Below, one piece after another: positions 8,387-18,145 of a stretch of 64,000 nucleotides of DNA. Made by a program: the position numbers and the translations under genes. Numbering within the stretch: the first letter of the stretch is position 1; each line of letters opens with the position of its first letter. The notes below the pieces were generated by a model. It saw nothing but the letters and a program-made list of their open reading frames with translations. It did not search any database and was not told the origin of the DNA. The DNA lies in assembly GCA_018823325.1 (NCBI GenBank), contig JAHJIJ010000030.1, positions 186,001 to 250,000 of the forward strand, in the 5' to 3' direction. The DNA is from Alphaproteobacteria bacterium (GTDB taxonomy: Bacteria; Pseudomonadota; Alphaproteobacteria; Sphingomonadales; Sphingomonadaceae).

Positions 8387-8599
8387 TCAGCACTCTTCCC
8401 CGAACAGCCGACGACCGCCCCGCTTGGGCAAGGGAGGCGGGGCCGGTTGCATGATCTTCAACAATGACAGAGCCATGCGCACTTCCGCAAAATCATCGCC
8501 CTGCCCCTGCGCGACCAGCGCGGCCTCGGCCGTATAGCCCTGCTGCTGCAGATGCTGCGCGGCGGCTTTGCGCGCGAGATCGATGGCAGCTGTCGTCAT
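8387..8599 (-). CDS. Small conserved hypothetical protein coupled to the DUF983 gene
   Basis: A 70-residue protein (MTTAAIDLARKAAAQHLQQQ...) whose ATG overlaps the stop of the DUF983 gene in an ATGA, so it is translationally coupled. It is soluble and helical, Ala/Gln-rich, with a Pro run (APPPLPKRGGRR) and a final Cys. I do not recognise the family. Tight coupling suggests a shared role with the DUF983 membrane protein. Confidence 0.6.
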   Translation of the reverse strand: MTTAAIDLARKAAAQHLQQQGYTAEAALVAQGQGDDFAEVRMALSLLKIMQPAPPPLPKRGGRRLFGEEC

Positions 8600-9051
8600 A
8601 ACGGATCGGCAGACGGCTGAATCAACGGGCCGTCCGCGCCATAAGGACGCCAAGGCTGCGAAACCCGGCCTTCACGCGCCTTGAAAAAATACTGACTGCA
8701 AATGAGCCAGCCCTTGAGCGGCCGAAGGGGCAGAATGCAGGTTGCCAGCACCAGCGGCAATGTCGTCACAAGGTGGACCCAGAGCGGCGGATCCACCTTC
8801 ACCTGGAAGACCAGCGCGAAAATCACGGCTGGCACACAGGCAAAGCAGATCACGAAAAACGCCGGTCCGTCCGCCGGGTCTGCATAGTCATAGGAAAGAC
8901 CGCAAGAGTCGCAATCCTTGCGAATGCTCAGAAAGCCCTTGAAAATATTGCCCTTGGCGCATCGTGGACAGCGGCCGCGCAGCCCGGTGCGCAAGGGATC
9001 ATGCCGAGGCCATTGCTTGCCTTGTTCATTCACCGGGTCGGACACAGCCAT
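8596..9051 (-). CDS. DUF983 family membrane protein
   Basis: The protein has 151 residues. The start at 9051 has GGAG about five bases upstream. The N-terminal part carries a zinc-ribbon-like pair of knuckles, CPRCAKG and CDSCGLSY, followed by two predicted membrane helices (FFVICFACVPAVIFALVF and LVTTLPLVLATCILPL). This is the DUF983 pattern found in alphaproteobacteria, often near cytochrome oxidase or in its assembly context; function is unproven. The gene is divergent from a MocR regulator 74 bp away. Confidence 0.85.
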   Translation of the reverse strand: MAVSDPVNEQGKQWPRHDPLRTGLRGRCPRCAKGNIFKGFLSIRKDCDSCGLSYDYADPADGPAFFVICFACVPAVIFALVFQVKVDPPLWVHLVTTLPLVLATCILPLRPLKGWLICSQYFFKAREGRVSQPWRPYGADGPLIQPSADPL

Positions 9052-9081
9052 TGCTCCATTTCGTCTGGCAGCAATATAAGG

Positions 9082-9108
9082 CATACGTAGGCATCATCCT
9101 ACCATACA
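9082..9108. promoter_or_regulatory. Candidate operator between DUF983 and mocR-type genes
   Basis: GTAGG-CATCAT-CCTAC (9087-9102) is an inverted repeat, and CATAC occurs as a direct repeat on both sides (9082-9086 and 9104-9108). It lies in the 74-bp divergent intergenic region. MocR-type regulators such as GabR bind direct repeats next to their own gene, which makes this the obvious candidate site. No binding data. Confidence 0.4.
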
Positions 9109-9125
9109 TAAACCGGGCAGGTGCC

Positions 9126-10484
9126 ATGCAGAACTGGATTGCCTTCATCCGGGAGAATGAAGGGCCGAAATATGCCGCGATCGCGGACGCGCTGACCGGC
9201 GCCATCCGCTCCGGCGAATTGCGCCCGGGCGCCCGCCTCCCGGCGCAGCGGGCATTGGCAGAGCGGCTGGGCGTGGATCTCACGACCGTCACCCGCGCTT
9301 ACGGCCTCGTCCGCGACGCTGGATTGATCGAAGGCGCGGGGAAGCTCGGCAGCTTCGTGCGAAATGACGTTGCGCTGCCCCGCTTTGGCGAAACGGCAAG
9401 CGAGCGGGGCATGAATGTGCCGCCGCAGCCGGGCTTCAATCTGCTGCCCCAGGCAATCCACAATGGCATGGCCAGCTTGCTGCGCGCCGGGCGTCATTCG
9501 CCGATCCTTCAATATCAGCCGAGTCTGGGCAATATTGCCGACCGGGCGCAGGGCGCTGCGCGGCTCGGCGGGATCGGATTGCCGTCCGATGCGGACCAGA
9601 TCGCGATCACCGCGGGCGCCCAGCATGCGCTGCATGGCATCGTGCACACGATCCTCGCGCCGGGTGATAGCATCTGCTGCGCGCCATTCATCTACCCCGG
9701 AATGATCGCGCTGGCGCGGCGCCGGGGACTGGTGCTGATTCCGGTCGAGGTGGATGAGGACGGCATGATCCCAGACGCGCTCGATACCGCCTTCAGCAGC
9801 GGTGCGCGCGCGGTTTACCTCACGCCCACCAACGACAACCCGACCTGCGCGACGATGGACCGCCAGCGTCGGGAGGCCATTGCCGCGATTATCGCCGCGC
9901 ATGGGGCCACGCTGGTGGAGGATGACGCTTATGGGCAGCTCAGCCTCGCAGCCCATCCGCCATGCTCATCGCTCGTCCCGACGCAAAGCTGGTACATTGC
10001 CGGCACGTCGAAGCTGATCTCGCCCATCCTGCGGGTCGCGCACGTCCGCGCGCCTTCCGCGCAAAGCAACCTGCAGCTGGGCGCCGTGCTGAACGAGAGC
10101 GCCGTGATGGCGCCGCCGCTGAATGTCGCGCTGGTGAGCCACTGGTTGCGCGAGGGCATGTTCACTACGCTCATCGAGGGCGTTCGCGCCGAAGCGATCA
10201 CCCGACACCGCCTCGTCGCGCGGCATCTCGCCGGCTTGCGGTATCGCATGCACCCGGAAGGCTATCACCTCTGGCTGGATGTGGGGGAGCCCGGCCACCC
10301 CACTCCCGACATCGATTCACTGATCGACCAGGTGGCAGCCATGGGCCTTTCTGCCGTGACCGGCAGCGCGTTCGGTGTCGAGCCAAAGGCGTCCGCCCAT
10401 ATCCGTCTTTCCGTCGGCGGCGCGCTCGACCATGCTGCGCTCGAGCGCGCCCTCAAGCATCTGCGGGGCTGCTTCCCCACCTGA
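9126..10484 (+). CDS. MocR-type (GntR/aminotransferase fusion) transcriptional regulator
   Basis: The protein has 452 residues. The first 75 hold a GntR winged helix (PKYAAIADALTGAIRSGELR, then RLPAQRALAERLGVDLTTVTRAYG). The rest is a fold-type I aminotransferase domain with DDAYGQL and the PLP-lysine segment GTSKLISPILR. Such proteins use PLP as an effector to switch target genes, often an adjacent divergent gene. Start at 9126 (MQNWIAFIRENEG); longer readings run into the divergent DUF983 gene and have no support. The likely target is the DUF983 operon or its own promoter. Confidence 0.9.
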   Translation: MQNWIAFIRENEGPKYAAIADALTGAIRSGELRPGARLPAQRALAERLGVDLTTVTRAYGLVRDAGLIEGAGKLGSFVRNDVALPRFGETASERGMNVPPQPGFNLLPQAIHNGMASLLRAGRHSPILQYQPSLGNIADRAQGAARLGGIGLPSDADQIAITAGAQHALHGIVHTILAPGDSICCAPFIYPGMIALARRRGLVLIPVEVDEDGMIPDALDTAFSSGARAVYLTPTNDNPTCATMDRQRREAIAAIIAAHGATLVEDDAYGQLSLAAHPPCSSLVPTQSWYIAGTSKLISPILRVAHVRAPSAQSNLQLGAVLNESAVMAPPLNVALVSHWLREGMFTTLIEGVRAEAITRHRLVARHLAGLRYRMHPEGYHLWLDVGEPGHPTPDIDSLIDQVAAMGLSAVTGSAFGVEPKASAHIRLSVGGALDHAALERALKHLRGCFPT

Positions 10485-10578
10485 GCGCCGCAAGTGAACG
10501 GCCTCGACAGGCTGGCCTGATACAAAAACCTGTTCACGAACCGTTCCCCTTGCGAACAGAGCGCGCTATGGCTGGTTT

Positions 10579-13350
10579 GTGCCCTCTCCCTCTTCGATCC
10601 TTCCCGGCCTGCCGCCGGCACTCCATGCCAGCCATGCCGGCATCTGGCTGACTGACGGACGCGGCGAGCAGACGGTCGGCCTGGGGCGCGGGCAAGCACT
10701 CGCGCGGGCGGCCGATACGCCGCTGCTGCTGGTGAATGCGCCGCTCCTCGGATCGCGGCTGGGCTATGCCGACCTTTCCGGGCTCGATCTGCTGGAGCTC
10801 TTCGCCTTTCTGTTTCCGGCGCAATTCGTGATCCCGACCGTCGCCGGGCTTGCGCGCGCCATGGGCCTGACGCCGCCAGCAAGCGATGCCGAGGCCGCGA
10901 CGCTGATCCCGCAGATCGCCAGCACGATGCTGGGCTGGATACAGCGGCCGGACTGGGCCGAGCGCGAGGGGGCATGGACGAGCCTCAACCAGCTGGAGCG
11001 GCTGCGCTGGAGCTGGGCGCCGCTGCTGCGGCCGCTGATCGCAACGCCTGGGACGGCCGAGCGCTGGCTGTTCAGCCGCCTGCCGCAATGGGAAGAGCAA
11101 GCCCCCCGCCCTGCCCCGCGCCCGGTGACGCTGGACGAAGCGGAGGTGCTGGCAAGGCTGCGCTCGCTCACCGGCAGTGGTGCGGAAACGCGGCAAGGTC
11201 AGCGGGATTTCTCGACCGTGGCCGCCGGGAGCTTCGCGCCGCGACCCAGGGAAGAGGCACCCAATGTGGTGCTGGCGCAGGCCGGCACCGGGATCGGCAA
11301 GACGCTGGGCTATCTGGCACCGGCGACGCTCTGGGCCGAGCAATCCGGCGGGACGGTGTGGATCGCGACCTACACCAAGGCACTGCAACGCCAGCTCGAC
11401 CGGGAAACGCGGCGCCATTATCCTGACGATGCCGCGTTCCGGCGCCATGTGGTGATCCGCAAGGGGCGCGAGAATTATCTCTGCCTGCTCAATCTGGAAG
11501 ATGCGCTGCAGGGCGGCTTTGCGGGCCGCGCGGCGGTGCTGGCGCACTTCGTGGCGCGCTGGGCGGGCTATACGCGCGATGGCGATATGGTGGGCGGCGA
11601 TCTGCCCGGCTGGCTGATGGCGCTGTTTCGCCGCGCGGGGGCGACAGCGCTCACCGACCGGCGGGGTGAGTGCATCTATGCCGGCTGTCCGCATTTTCGC
11701 ACCTGCTTCATCGAGCGGGCGACGCGGGCGAGCCAGAGTGCGGACATCGTGATCGCCAATCATGCGCTGGTGATGATCAACGCCGCGCGCGGGCGGGAAG
11801 CGCAAGGCGCGCCAACGCGGATCATCTTCGATGAGGGGCATCATCTGTTCGATGCGGCGGACTCGACCTTCGGCGCGGCGCTGACCGGGCGCGAGGCCAT
11901 CGAGCTGCGGCGCTGGATCATGGGCCCGGAAAGCGAGCGGCGCGGGCGGCGGCGTGGTCTCGCCGCACGACTCTCCGACGTGGCAAGCTATGACAACGAA
12001 GGCGCCGAAGCCATTGAGGATGCGCGAGAAGCGGCCCGTGCACTACCGGGTGAGGATTGGCTGCGCCGGGTCGTAGAGCATGGGCCGGACGGGGCGATCG
12101 AAACCGTGCTCGCCGCCGTGCGCGAGACGGTTTACGCCCGCGCGGAGCGGGACGGACGCGACACCGACCCCGGCTATGGGCTGGAAGTGGACCTCAGCGA
12201 GGCCGATGGCGCGCTGATTGACGCCGCGACCGATGCAGCGCGAGCGCTGGAAGCACTGCTCGCCCCCCTGCAGCGGCTGGGCAAGCGGCTGGTCGCGGTG
12301 ATCGAACTGGCGCCGGATTGGCTCGACGGCCCGGCGCGGGCCCGCATCGACGGCGCGATCTCGGCGCTGGGCTGGCGCTGCGACCTGCTGCGCGCCTGGA
12401 TCGCGCTGCTGCTGCGCGTCGGCGGTCCTCCGGAGCCGGCTTTTGTCGACTGGCTCGCGGTCGATCGGGTCGAAGGCAAGGAATATGACATGGGCCTGCA
12501 CCGCCACTGGCTCGACCCGACCAAGCCGCTGGCCGAAACGGTGCTGCGCCCGGCGCATGGCGTGCTGGTGACATCCGCCACCCTGCGCGCGGGTGGTGAC
12601 ACGCAGACGGCAGTGGAGCGATCCGGCGCGGTGCATCTGGGGCGCGCGCCGATATGGTTCGAGGCGGCAAGCCCGTTCGACTATGCGCGGCAGAGCGAAG
12701 TGCTGATCGTGACCGACATCAAGCGCGGCGATCTGCCCGCGCTGGCCGGCGCCTATGCCCGGCTGATCGAGGCGGCGGGTGGGGGAACGCTGGGGCTGTT
12801 CACGGCTATTCGTCGGCTGCGCTCCGTGCAAAAGCGCATTGCCGACCGGCTCGCCCGCGCGGGCCTGCCGCTCTACGCCCAGCATGTCGACCCCTTCGAT
12901 CCGGCAACGCTGATCGATATGTTCCGCGACGATCCACGCGCCTCCCTGCTCGGCACCGACGCCCTGCGTGACGGCATCGACGTGCCCGGAGACTCGCTGC
13001 GGCTGGTGGTCATGGAAGGCGTGCCATGGGCCAAGCCGTCCGTGCTGCACGCCACGCGGCGGCAGGCAAGCGGCGAGCCGACCGCTTACGACGACCGCTT
13101 GGTGCGCGCACGGCTGGCGCAGGCGTTCGGACGGCTCATCCGGCGGGGTGATGACAGCGGCCAGTTCGTGATCCTCTCGGCGGCCATGCCGAGCCGATTG
13201 CTGAGCGCCTTTCCGCCCGATGTGCCAATCTTGCGCATTCCACTCGATGAGGCGATTGCCCGCGTGCGGTCCCGCCTTGGTTCGGACGCGAATATCGGGC
13301 AGAGACTGCCGGACGGGTCTCAAGCGAAGTGGGTGTCCTCCGAGGAATGA
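10579..13350 (+). CDS. DinG/XPD-like iron-sulfur ATP-dependent DNA helicase
   Basis: The protein has 923 residues. Walker A is GTGIGKT at 236-242 and the DEGH box is at 418-421, so it is a superfamily 2 helicase. Between them Cys302, Cys365, Cys370 and Cys376 are spaced as the [4Fe-4S] ligands of DinG/XPD helicases, which unwind 5'-to-3' in repair. The first 180 residues are an N-terminal extension without a motif I can name. The start is GTG at 10579 with only a weak ribosome site, so it is uncertain by a few codons. Its stop overlaps the sixA start in ATGA, so the two genes are co-translated. Confidence 0.88.
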   Translation: MPSPSSILPGLPPALHASHAGIWLTDGRGEQTVGLGRGQALARAADTPLLLVNAPLLGSRLGYADLSGLDLLELFAFLFPAQFVIPTVAGLARAMGLTPPASDAEAATLIPQIASTMLGWIQRPDWAEREGAWTSLNQLERLRWSWAPLLRPLIATPGTAERWLFSRLPQWEEQAPRPAPRPVTLDEAEVLARLRSLTGSGAETRQGQRDFSTVAAGSFAPRPREEAPNVVLAQAGTGIGKTLGYLAPATLWAEQSGGTVWIATYTKALQRQLDRETRRHYPDDAAFRRHVVIRKGRENYLCLLNLEDALQGGFAGRAAVLAHFVARWAGYTRDGDMVGGDLPGWLMALFRRAGATALTDRRGECIYAGCPHFRTCFIERATRASQSADIVIANHALVMINAARGREAQGAPTRIIFDEGHHLFDAADSTFGAALTGREAIELRRWIMGPESERRGRRRGLAARLSDVASYDNEGAEAIEDAREAARALPGEDWLRRVVEHGPDGAIETVLAAVRETVYARAERDGRDTDPGYGLEVDLSEADGALIDAATDAARALEALLAPLQRLGKRLVAVIELAPDWLDGPARARIDGAISALGWRCDLLRAWIALLLRVGGPPEPAFVDWLAVDRVEGKEYDMGLHRHWLDPTKPLAETVLRPAHGVLVTSATLRAGGDTQTAVERSGAVHLGRAPIWFEAASPFDYARQSEVLIVTDIKRGDLPALAGAYARLIEAAGGGTLGLFTAIRRLRSVQKRIADRLARAGLPLYAQHVDPFDPATLIDMFRDDPRASLLGTDALRDGIDVPGDSLRLVVMEGVPWAKPSVLHATRRQASGEPTAYDDRLVRARLAQAFGRLIRRGDDSGQFVILSAAMPSRLLSAFPPDVPILRIPLDEAIARVRSRLGSDANIGQRLPDGSQAKWVSSEE

Positions 13351-13898
13351 AGACGGTTATCGTCCTGCGACATGCCAAGTCCGACTGGAGCGACTCGGCG
13401 CTGCGTGATTTCGATCGCGGCCTGAATGATCGTGGCTATCGCGCCGCGGCGGTGATGGGTCGCTGGGCTGCGAGGCAGGGGCATCGTTTCGAGGCCATCA
13501 TTGCGTCGCCAGCCGTACGCGTCGTCGAGACGCTCAAGCGTTTTTGCGAGGCCTATGGCCCCTGCCCAGCGCCGGCGCATGACAGGCGGCTTTATCTGGC
13601 GTCCGCAGGGACGATCGCGGAAGTGCTGAGTGAAACGGCACCGGACATCGGCACCGTCTTGCTCGCCGGGCACAGTCCCGGACTCGAGACGTTCATTCTG
13701 GCGTCCGCCGCGCATGAAGCCAGCCCCGGCCTGATCGCCGACGTGGAAACCAAATTCCCGACCGCTGCAATGGCAGTTCTGGCGTTCAACGTGGACAGCT
13801 GGACGCAGCTGGCAGACGAATTCGAAAATGCTGCAACGCTGCGCTCGTTCGTGCGACCGCGCGACCTCGACCCCACGCTGGGTCCCGATCAGCGCTGA
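13347..13898 (+). CDS. SixA-type phosphohistidine phosphatase
   Basis: The protein has 183 residues and begins MKTVIVLRHAKSDW; Arg8-His9 is the catalytic RH motif of histidine phosphatases, with a second His in LLAGHSPGLE. SixA removes phosphate from histidine-phosphorylated proteins such as phosphotransfer domains. The ATG overlaps the helicase stop, with GAGG just upstream. The helicase pairing looks like shared transcription and not necessarily shared function. The gene converges on the merR gene. Confidence 0.85.
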   Translation: MKTVIVLRHAKSDWSDSALRDFDRGLNDRGYRAAAVMGRWAARQGHRFEAIIASPAVRVVETLKRFCEAYGPCPAPAHDRRLYLASAGTIAEVLSETAPDIGTVLLAGHSPGLETFILASAAHEASPGLIADVETKFPTAAMAVLAFNVDSWTQLADEFENAATLRSFVRPRDLDPTLGPDQR

Positions 13899-13921
13899 GG
13901 GCAAGCCAGCTTTCGGTAGGC

Positions 13922-14458
13922 TCAGCCGGGCTTGAGCGCCTCTTCCAGACTTTCCCGGATCACGGTGAGACGGGCGATAAGCAGTGAAATATCCGGCGAC
14001 GTCAGACGCTGATCGTGCCGGGGCTGATCGAGAGCGGGCGCGGAAAACAGGTCATCCCTAGGAAATCCGGCCTGATGGCTGCTGCGCGCACGCCCAGTGG
14101 CGGAGGACTTTGCTCCAGACTCGGCCTGCCCCGCCTCATGGGACACAGCCTCGTCCGACCCAGGAAGCGGCGCGGGCTGGGCGGCATCGGCTGGTGGAGC
14201 GGATTCGGCTGACGAGGACTTGCGAGACGCCAAAGCCCGCTGCGCACCGCGCACGGTGAAGCCCTCTTCATTCAGCAGCCGATTGATCCGCCGGGCGAGA
14301 TCGACATCGCCAGGGCGATAATAGCGCCGGTTCCCGGACCGCTGCAGCGGCTTGAGCTGGGGAAAGCGACTTTCCCAATAGCGCAGGATATGCTGCGCCA
14401 CGCCCAGTTCGCGAGCAAGCTCTCCAATCGTCAGAAACGCGCCGTCTTCTTTGGCCAT
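13922..14458 (-). CDS. MerR-family transcriptional regulator
   Basis: The protein has 178 residues. The MerR helix-turn-helix and wing fill residues 8-75 (LTIGELARELGVAQHILRYWESRF, LQRSGNRRYYRPGDVDL). A Ser/Ala/Pro-rich linker follows and a C-terminal helix ends the chain (SPDISLLIARLTVIRESLEEAL). No metal-binding cysteines are present, so it is not a MerR/CueR sensor. It is the last gene of the rpmF-plsX-fabH-ihfA-merR run, an arrangement widespread in alphaproteobacteria. No ribosome site is clear. Confidence 0.88.
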   Translation of the reverse strand: MAKEDGAFLTIGELARELGVAQHILRYWESRFPQLKPLQRSGNRRYYRPGDVDLARRINRLLNEEGFTVRGAQRALASRKSSSAESAPPADAAQPAPLPGSDEAVSHEAGQAESGAKSSATGRARSSHQAGFPRDDLFSAPALDQPRHDQRLTSPDISLLIARLTVIRESLEEALKPG

Positions 14459-14528
14459 GGTGCATTGTGCAACGATAGAACGGCGCCGGTCAATCCGCGA
14501 CCGACCGCCGGAGGCCTGATCGAGACGA

Positions 14529-14825
14529 TCAGGCGCCGGCGACGCGGTCCCGCAAGGTCTGGCTGGGGCGGAAGGTCAGCACCCGGCGCGGCGTGATCGG
14601 CACCTCGACGCCGGTCTTGGGATTGCGGCCAACGCGCTCGTTCTTGTCCCGCAGGACGAACGTACCAAAGCCGGAAATCTTGACATTTTCGCCATGTTCC
14701 AGCGCCTCGGTGACCAGATCGAGCACCTGCTCGACGATCTGCGCCGACTCAGCCCGCGAGAGGCCGACCTGACGATTGAGACGATCCGCGATCTCGGCGC
14801 GGGTCAACGTATCTTCTGAACTCAT
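14529..14825 (-). CDS. ihfA: Integration host factor alpha subunit
   Basis: The protein has 98 residues. It is an HU/IHF fold: three helices, then the beta arm with [12 protein letters not shown], whose Pro intercalates and bends DNA. The start at 14825 follows GGGGGCG; reading further upstream (to 14909) adds non-family residues. IHF acts as a heterodimer with IhfB, which is not in the window. The stop codon sits inside a hairpin (GCCTGATC-GAGAC-GATCAGGC, 14514-14534) that lacks a T run. Confidence 0.93.
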   Translation of the reverse strand: MSSEDTLTRAEIADRLNRQVGLSRAESAQIVEQVLDLVTEALEHGENVKISGFGTFVLRDKNERVGRNPKTGVEVPITPRRVLTFRPSQTLRDRVAGA

Positions 14826-14968
14826 TTCGCCCCCAATAACGAAACCTCTGCGCTCTGCCCCCCAGCGAAGCGCTGCCACGTCTCTGCGGCAGAATGTCTT
14901 CCAATGCAATCAAGAAGAATCGCGACAAGCTACCGATAACAGGTGATATTGTATCGCAAATGCGATCC

Positions 14969-15940
14969 TCAGAACCGCAACGCGCTCGCGCCCCAGGTGA
15001 AGCCACCGCCCATTGCCTCCAGCACGACAAGATCGCCCTGCTTGATCCGGCCATCGCGCACGGCAGCATCCAGCGCCAGCGGCACGGATGCGGCCGAGGT
15101 GTTCGCGTGCTGATCGACGGTGACGACCACCCGGCCAGCATCCAGGCCAAGCTTGCGTGCCGTGGCATCGAGAATGCGCGCATTGGCCTGATGCGGCACG
15201 ACCCAATCAATGTCTTCTACTGACAAATCAGCCGCTTCCAGCACTTCCCGCAGCACCTGCGCGAGATTGACGACAGCGTGGCGGAAGACCTCCTGCCCCT
15301 TCATGCGCAACTTGCCGACGGTGCCGGTCGTCGACGGGCCGCCATCGGTATAGAGCAGGCAGTTATGCCGGCCATCAGCGTGCAGGCGGCTGGCGAGAAT
15401 GCCTCGTCCGGTCGTCTCATCCGTATCCTGCGCGCGCAGCACCACGGCGCCGGCGCCGTCGCCAAACAGTACGCAGCTCGCGCGGTCCTCCCAATCGAGC
15501 AGGCGGCTCATCGTCTCCGCACCGATCACCAGTGCCGTTTTCGCAGCGCCGCCGCGCAGCATATTGTCCGCCACCGTGAGAGCGTACAGGAAACCGGAGC
15601 AGACAGCCGCGACATCGAACGCAACACAGTCATTGATCCCCAGCCCCGCCTGAACGCGCGTGGCGCTTGCGGGGAAGGTCTGGTCCGGCGTCGTCGTCGC
15701 AAGAATGATCAGATCGACTTCGGTCGCGGGGACATTGGCAGCCTGCAGTGCCTTGCGCGCAGCCTCAACGGCAAGCGTGGAGGTCGTCTCCCCCTCACCT
15801 GCGAGGTGGCGGGCACGAATGCCGGTGCGCTCGACGATCCACTCGTCGCTCGTATCCACCGTCTGTGCCAACTCATTATTATCGACACGACGCCGGGGAA
15901 GGGCGGACCCGGTCCCCTCGATCACGGACCGCAAGGTCAT
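14969..15940 (-). CDS. fabH: Beta-ketoacyl-ACP synthase III
   Basis: The protein has 323 residues and starts fatty-acid synthesis by condensing acetyl-CoA with malonyl-ACP. The catalytic triad is visible: Cys114 (AAVCSGF), His250 ([10 protein letters not shown]) and Asn280 (QHANTSAAS). The length is standard. Its ATG overlaps the plsX stop by 4 bp, so phospholipid acylation and fatty-acid initiation are coupled, as in many bacteria. Confidence 0.96.
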   Translation of the reverse strand: MTLRSVIEGTGSALPRRRVDNNELAQTVDTSDEWIVERTGIRARHLAGEGETTSTLAVEAARKALQAANVPATEVDLIILATTTPDQTFPASATRVQAGLGINDCVAFDVAAVCSGFLYALTVADNMLRGGAAKTALVIGAETMSRLLDWEDRASCVLFGDGAGAVVLRAQDTDETTGRGILASRLHADGRHNCLLYTDGGPSTTGTVGKLRMKGQEVFRHAVVNLAQVLREVLEAADLSVEDIDWVVPHQANARILDATARKLGLDAGRVVVTVDQHANTSAASVPLALDAAVRDGRIKQGDLVVLEAMGGGFTWGASALRF

Positions 15941-16983
15941 TTGGCGAGCAGTTCCTCTTTCCCGATAGGCCCGACGCGGGCGATATCCTGCGCGATGCGC
16001 GCGCTGAGATCTTCTTCGACCAGTCGGGCAGCGACATGCACGGCATTGGCAATGCCTTTGTCGTCCGCCCCGCCATGGCTTTTCACAACCATGCCGTTGA
16101 GACCAAGGAAGACAGCACCATTGTGATTGTTCGGGTCAAGATGGACCTTGAGCAATTGCAGCGCAGGTTTGGAAAGCAGGAAGCCCGCCTTCGAACGCAA
16201 GGAACTGGTGAAAGCCCGGCGCAGCACATCGGTAACGAAGCGCGCGGTGCCTTCTGCTGTCTTGAGCGCAATATTGCCGGCAAAGCCCTCTGCGACGATC
16301 ACATCCGCATCGCCCGAGCCGATCTTGTCACCCTCGATAAAGCCATCGAACCGCAGTGGCAGGCCAATGCCCTTGCGCAGGACCGCGGCGGCATCACGGA
16401 TTTCGTCCGTGCCCTTCAGATCCTCAGTGCCGATGTTGAGCAGGCGCACGCGCGGCATCTCAAGATCCAGCACGACGCGGGCATAAGCCGCGCCCATGAC
16501 GGCGAATTCGACGAGATTACGGGCATCACACTCGGTGTTCGCGCCGAGATCGAGCATCACGACGTCATTGTCGCCAAGCGTAGGGAGAAAGGCGGCCAGC
16601 GCCGGCCGATCGATGCCGGGCAAGGTGCGCAGCGCAAGCTTGGCGATCGCCATCAGTGCGCCAGTGTTTCCGGCGGACACAGCGGCCTGTGCATCGCCAC
16701 TCTTCACGGCCTGAATGGCGAGGCCCATGGAGCTCTGGCGTGACTGGCGAATCGCCTGACTGGGCTTGTCCGATGCGCCCACCACCTTATCGGTGTGGAT
16801 AATCTCGGCGGCGCGTGAAAGATTGGGATGGTTTTCCAGCGCGGCACGAATGCGCGCCTCATCGCCAAACAGCAGGAACTGCAGTCCCTCATGCCGACGG
16901 CGCGCCAAGGCGACGCCCGCGATCATCACGCGGACGCCCTCGTCGCCGCCCATCGCATCAATCGCGATCCGCGGCGTTTTCAC
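15937..16983 (-). CDS. plsX: Phosphate acyltransferase PlsX
   Basis: The protein has 348 residues. It transfers acyl groups from acyl-ACP to phosphate, giving the acyl-phosphate used by PlsY for phosphatidic acid. Family blocks seen are [11 protein letters not shown] (residues 6-16), [19 protein letters not shown] and NIGTEDLKG. The start is GTG at 16983, supported by GGGGGAT eight bases upstream; a nearby ATG is out of frame. It sits 22 bp after rpmF and overlaps fabH. Confidence 0.95.
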   Translation of the reverse strand: MKTPRIAIDAMGGDEGVRVMIAGVALARRRHEGLQFLLFGDEARIRAALENHPNLSRAAEIIHTDKVVGASDKPSQAIRQSRQSSMGLAIQAVKSGDAQAAVSAGNTGALMAIAKLALRTLPGIDRPALAAFLPTLGDNDVVMLDLGANTECDARNLVEFAVMGAAYARVVLDLEMPRVRLLNIGTEDLKGTDEIRDAAAVLRKGIGLPLRFDGFIEGDKIGSGDADVIVAEGFAGNIALKTAEGTARFVTDVLRRAFTSSLRSKAGFLLSKPALQLLKVHLDPNNHNGAVFLGLNGMVVKSHGGADDKGIANAVHVAARLVEEDLSARIAQDIARVGPIGKEELLAK

Positions 16984-17005
16984 AACATGATCCCCCGGCC
17001 GGGTC

Positions 17006-17185
17006 TCAGGCGCCGATCGCGACGATTTCGCGGCCGTTATAGTGCCCGCAGGCCGTGCACATATTGTGGGGGCGCTTCAGCTCGCCACAATTGGGGCATT
17101 CCTGGAAGGATTCGATCGGCAGCGAGTCATGGCTGCGACGCATGCCGCGCTTGGACGGCGAAGTTTTTCTCTTTGGGACAGCCAT
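17006..17185 (-). CDS. rpmF: 50S ribosomal protein L32
   Basis: A 59-residue protein that starts [20 protein letters not shown] and carries a zinc ribbon, CPNC and CTAC, before the end [12 protein letters not shown]. These are the signatures of L32. It is the first gene of the rpmF-plsX-fabH-ihfA-merR operon. The 229 bp upstream (17186-17414) hold no gene and should contain the operon promoter; no clear elements were recognised. Confidence 0.95.
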   Translation of the reverse strand: MAVPKRKTSPSKRGMRRSHDSLPIESFQECPNCGELKRPHNMCTACGHYNGREIVAIGA

Positions 17186-17414
17186 GAGGGCACCTGTCTA
17201 AATAACGCAAAACATCAATAACGGGTTCGCTTGCCTGGCCGCCTGCAAAGGCGTCTTGGCGGCCACAGAGGACCGCGGCCAACCGAAGGCCGGGCGTTCG
17301 CGAGAGTGAGCGCCTATAGCGCTTTTTCCCGGCGGTGCAACCGATTCATTGGACTTATTGGGCGCTCGCGGGACCGGAAGGCACAACACGTTGCAAGAAG
17401 GCTGCACCCGACGT

Positions 17415-18092
17415 TCAGCCTCGTACACCCGTCACACTGTCACCCACAAAGGGGTTGCTGGCCCGCTCATGCGCGAAGCTGCTCGGCTGGCCATGGCCGG
17501 GCACGAAGATCGTCTCGCCACCCAGCGGCCAGAGCTTGCGGGTGATCGATGCGATCAGATCCTCATGATTTCCGAGCGGAAAGTCGGTGCGGCCAATGGA
17601 ACCCTGGAACAGCACGTCGCCAACGATGGCGAGCTTCGAGGGCGCGTGGTGGAAGACGACATGGCCGGGCGTGTGGCCCGGGCAATGGATGACATCCAGC
17701 ACCAGATCGCCGACGGTGACCGTATCGCCATCGACCAGCCAGCGCGCCGGCTCGAACGGCTCGCCGGGCAGGCCCCAGCGCTTGCCGTCATCATCCAGCC
17801 GGGCGATCCAGAAGCGATCGTCCTCATGCGGCCCCTCGATCGGCAGGCCAAGCTCCTTCGCCAGCACGCCCGCCTGACCGCAATGATCGATATGGCCGTG
17901 AGTGACGAGCAGCTTCTCCAGCGTGACGCCATGATCCGCCACCGCCTTCTTGAGCCGTTCAAGATCGCCGCCGGGATCGACCAGCGCCCCGCGCATCGTC
18001 TTCGTGCACCAGATCAGCGAGCAATTCTGCTGGAGCGGCGTCACCGGGATCATCGCGGCGCGCATGGGCGGGTTTTGTGGATCGGCAGTCAT
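17415..18092 (-). CDS. Metallo-beta-lactamase-fold hydrolase (glyoxalase II-like)
   Basis: The protein has 225 residues. THGHIDHCGQ gives the HxHxDH metal site; further ligands are in HCPGHTPGH, VGDVLFQG and VPGHGQPS. The arrangement fits small hydroxyacylglutathione-hydrolase-like or persulfide-dioxygenase-like enzymes. Substrate cannot be told from sequence alone. The start at 18092 gives MTADPQNPPMRAAM; a start nine codons in (18065) is also possible, and neither has a strong ribosome site. It is 53 bp behind the sirtuin gene on the same strand. Confidence 0.87.
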   Translation of the reverse strand: MTADPQNPPMRAAMIPVTPLQQNCSLIWCTKTMRGALVDPGGDLERLKKAVADHGVTLEKLLVTHGHIDHCGQAGVLAKELGLPIEGPHEDDRFWIARLDDDGKRWGLPGEPFEPARWLVDGDTVTVGDLVLDVIHCPGHTPGHVVFHHAPSKLAIVGDVLFQGSIGRTDFPLGNHEDLIASITRKLWPLGGETIFVPGHGQPSSFAHERASNPFVGDSVTGVRG

Positions 18093-18145
18093 GGGCCTGA
18101 TCTGGCAGTCCACCCCGGCAAGCGCAAGGGCGAGCGGGGCGCGGT

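Noticed and set aside
14514..14534. Perfect hairpin over the ihfA stop codon as a terminator
   Set aside because: No T run follows on the minus strand, and merR downstream belongs to the same gene series.
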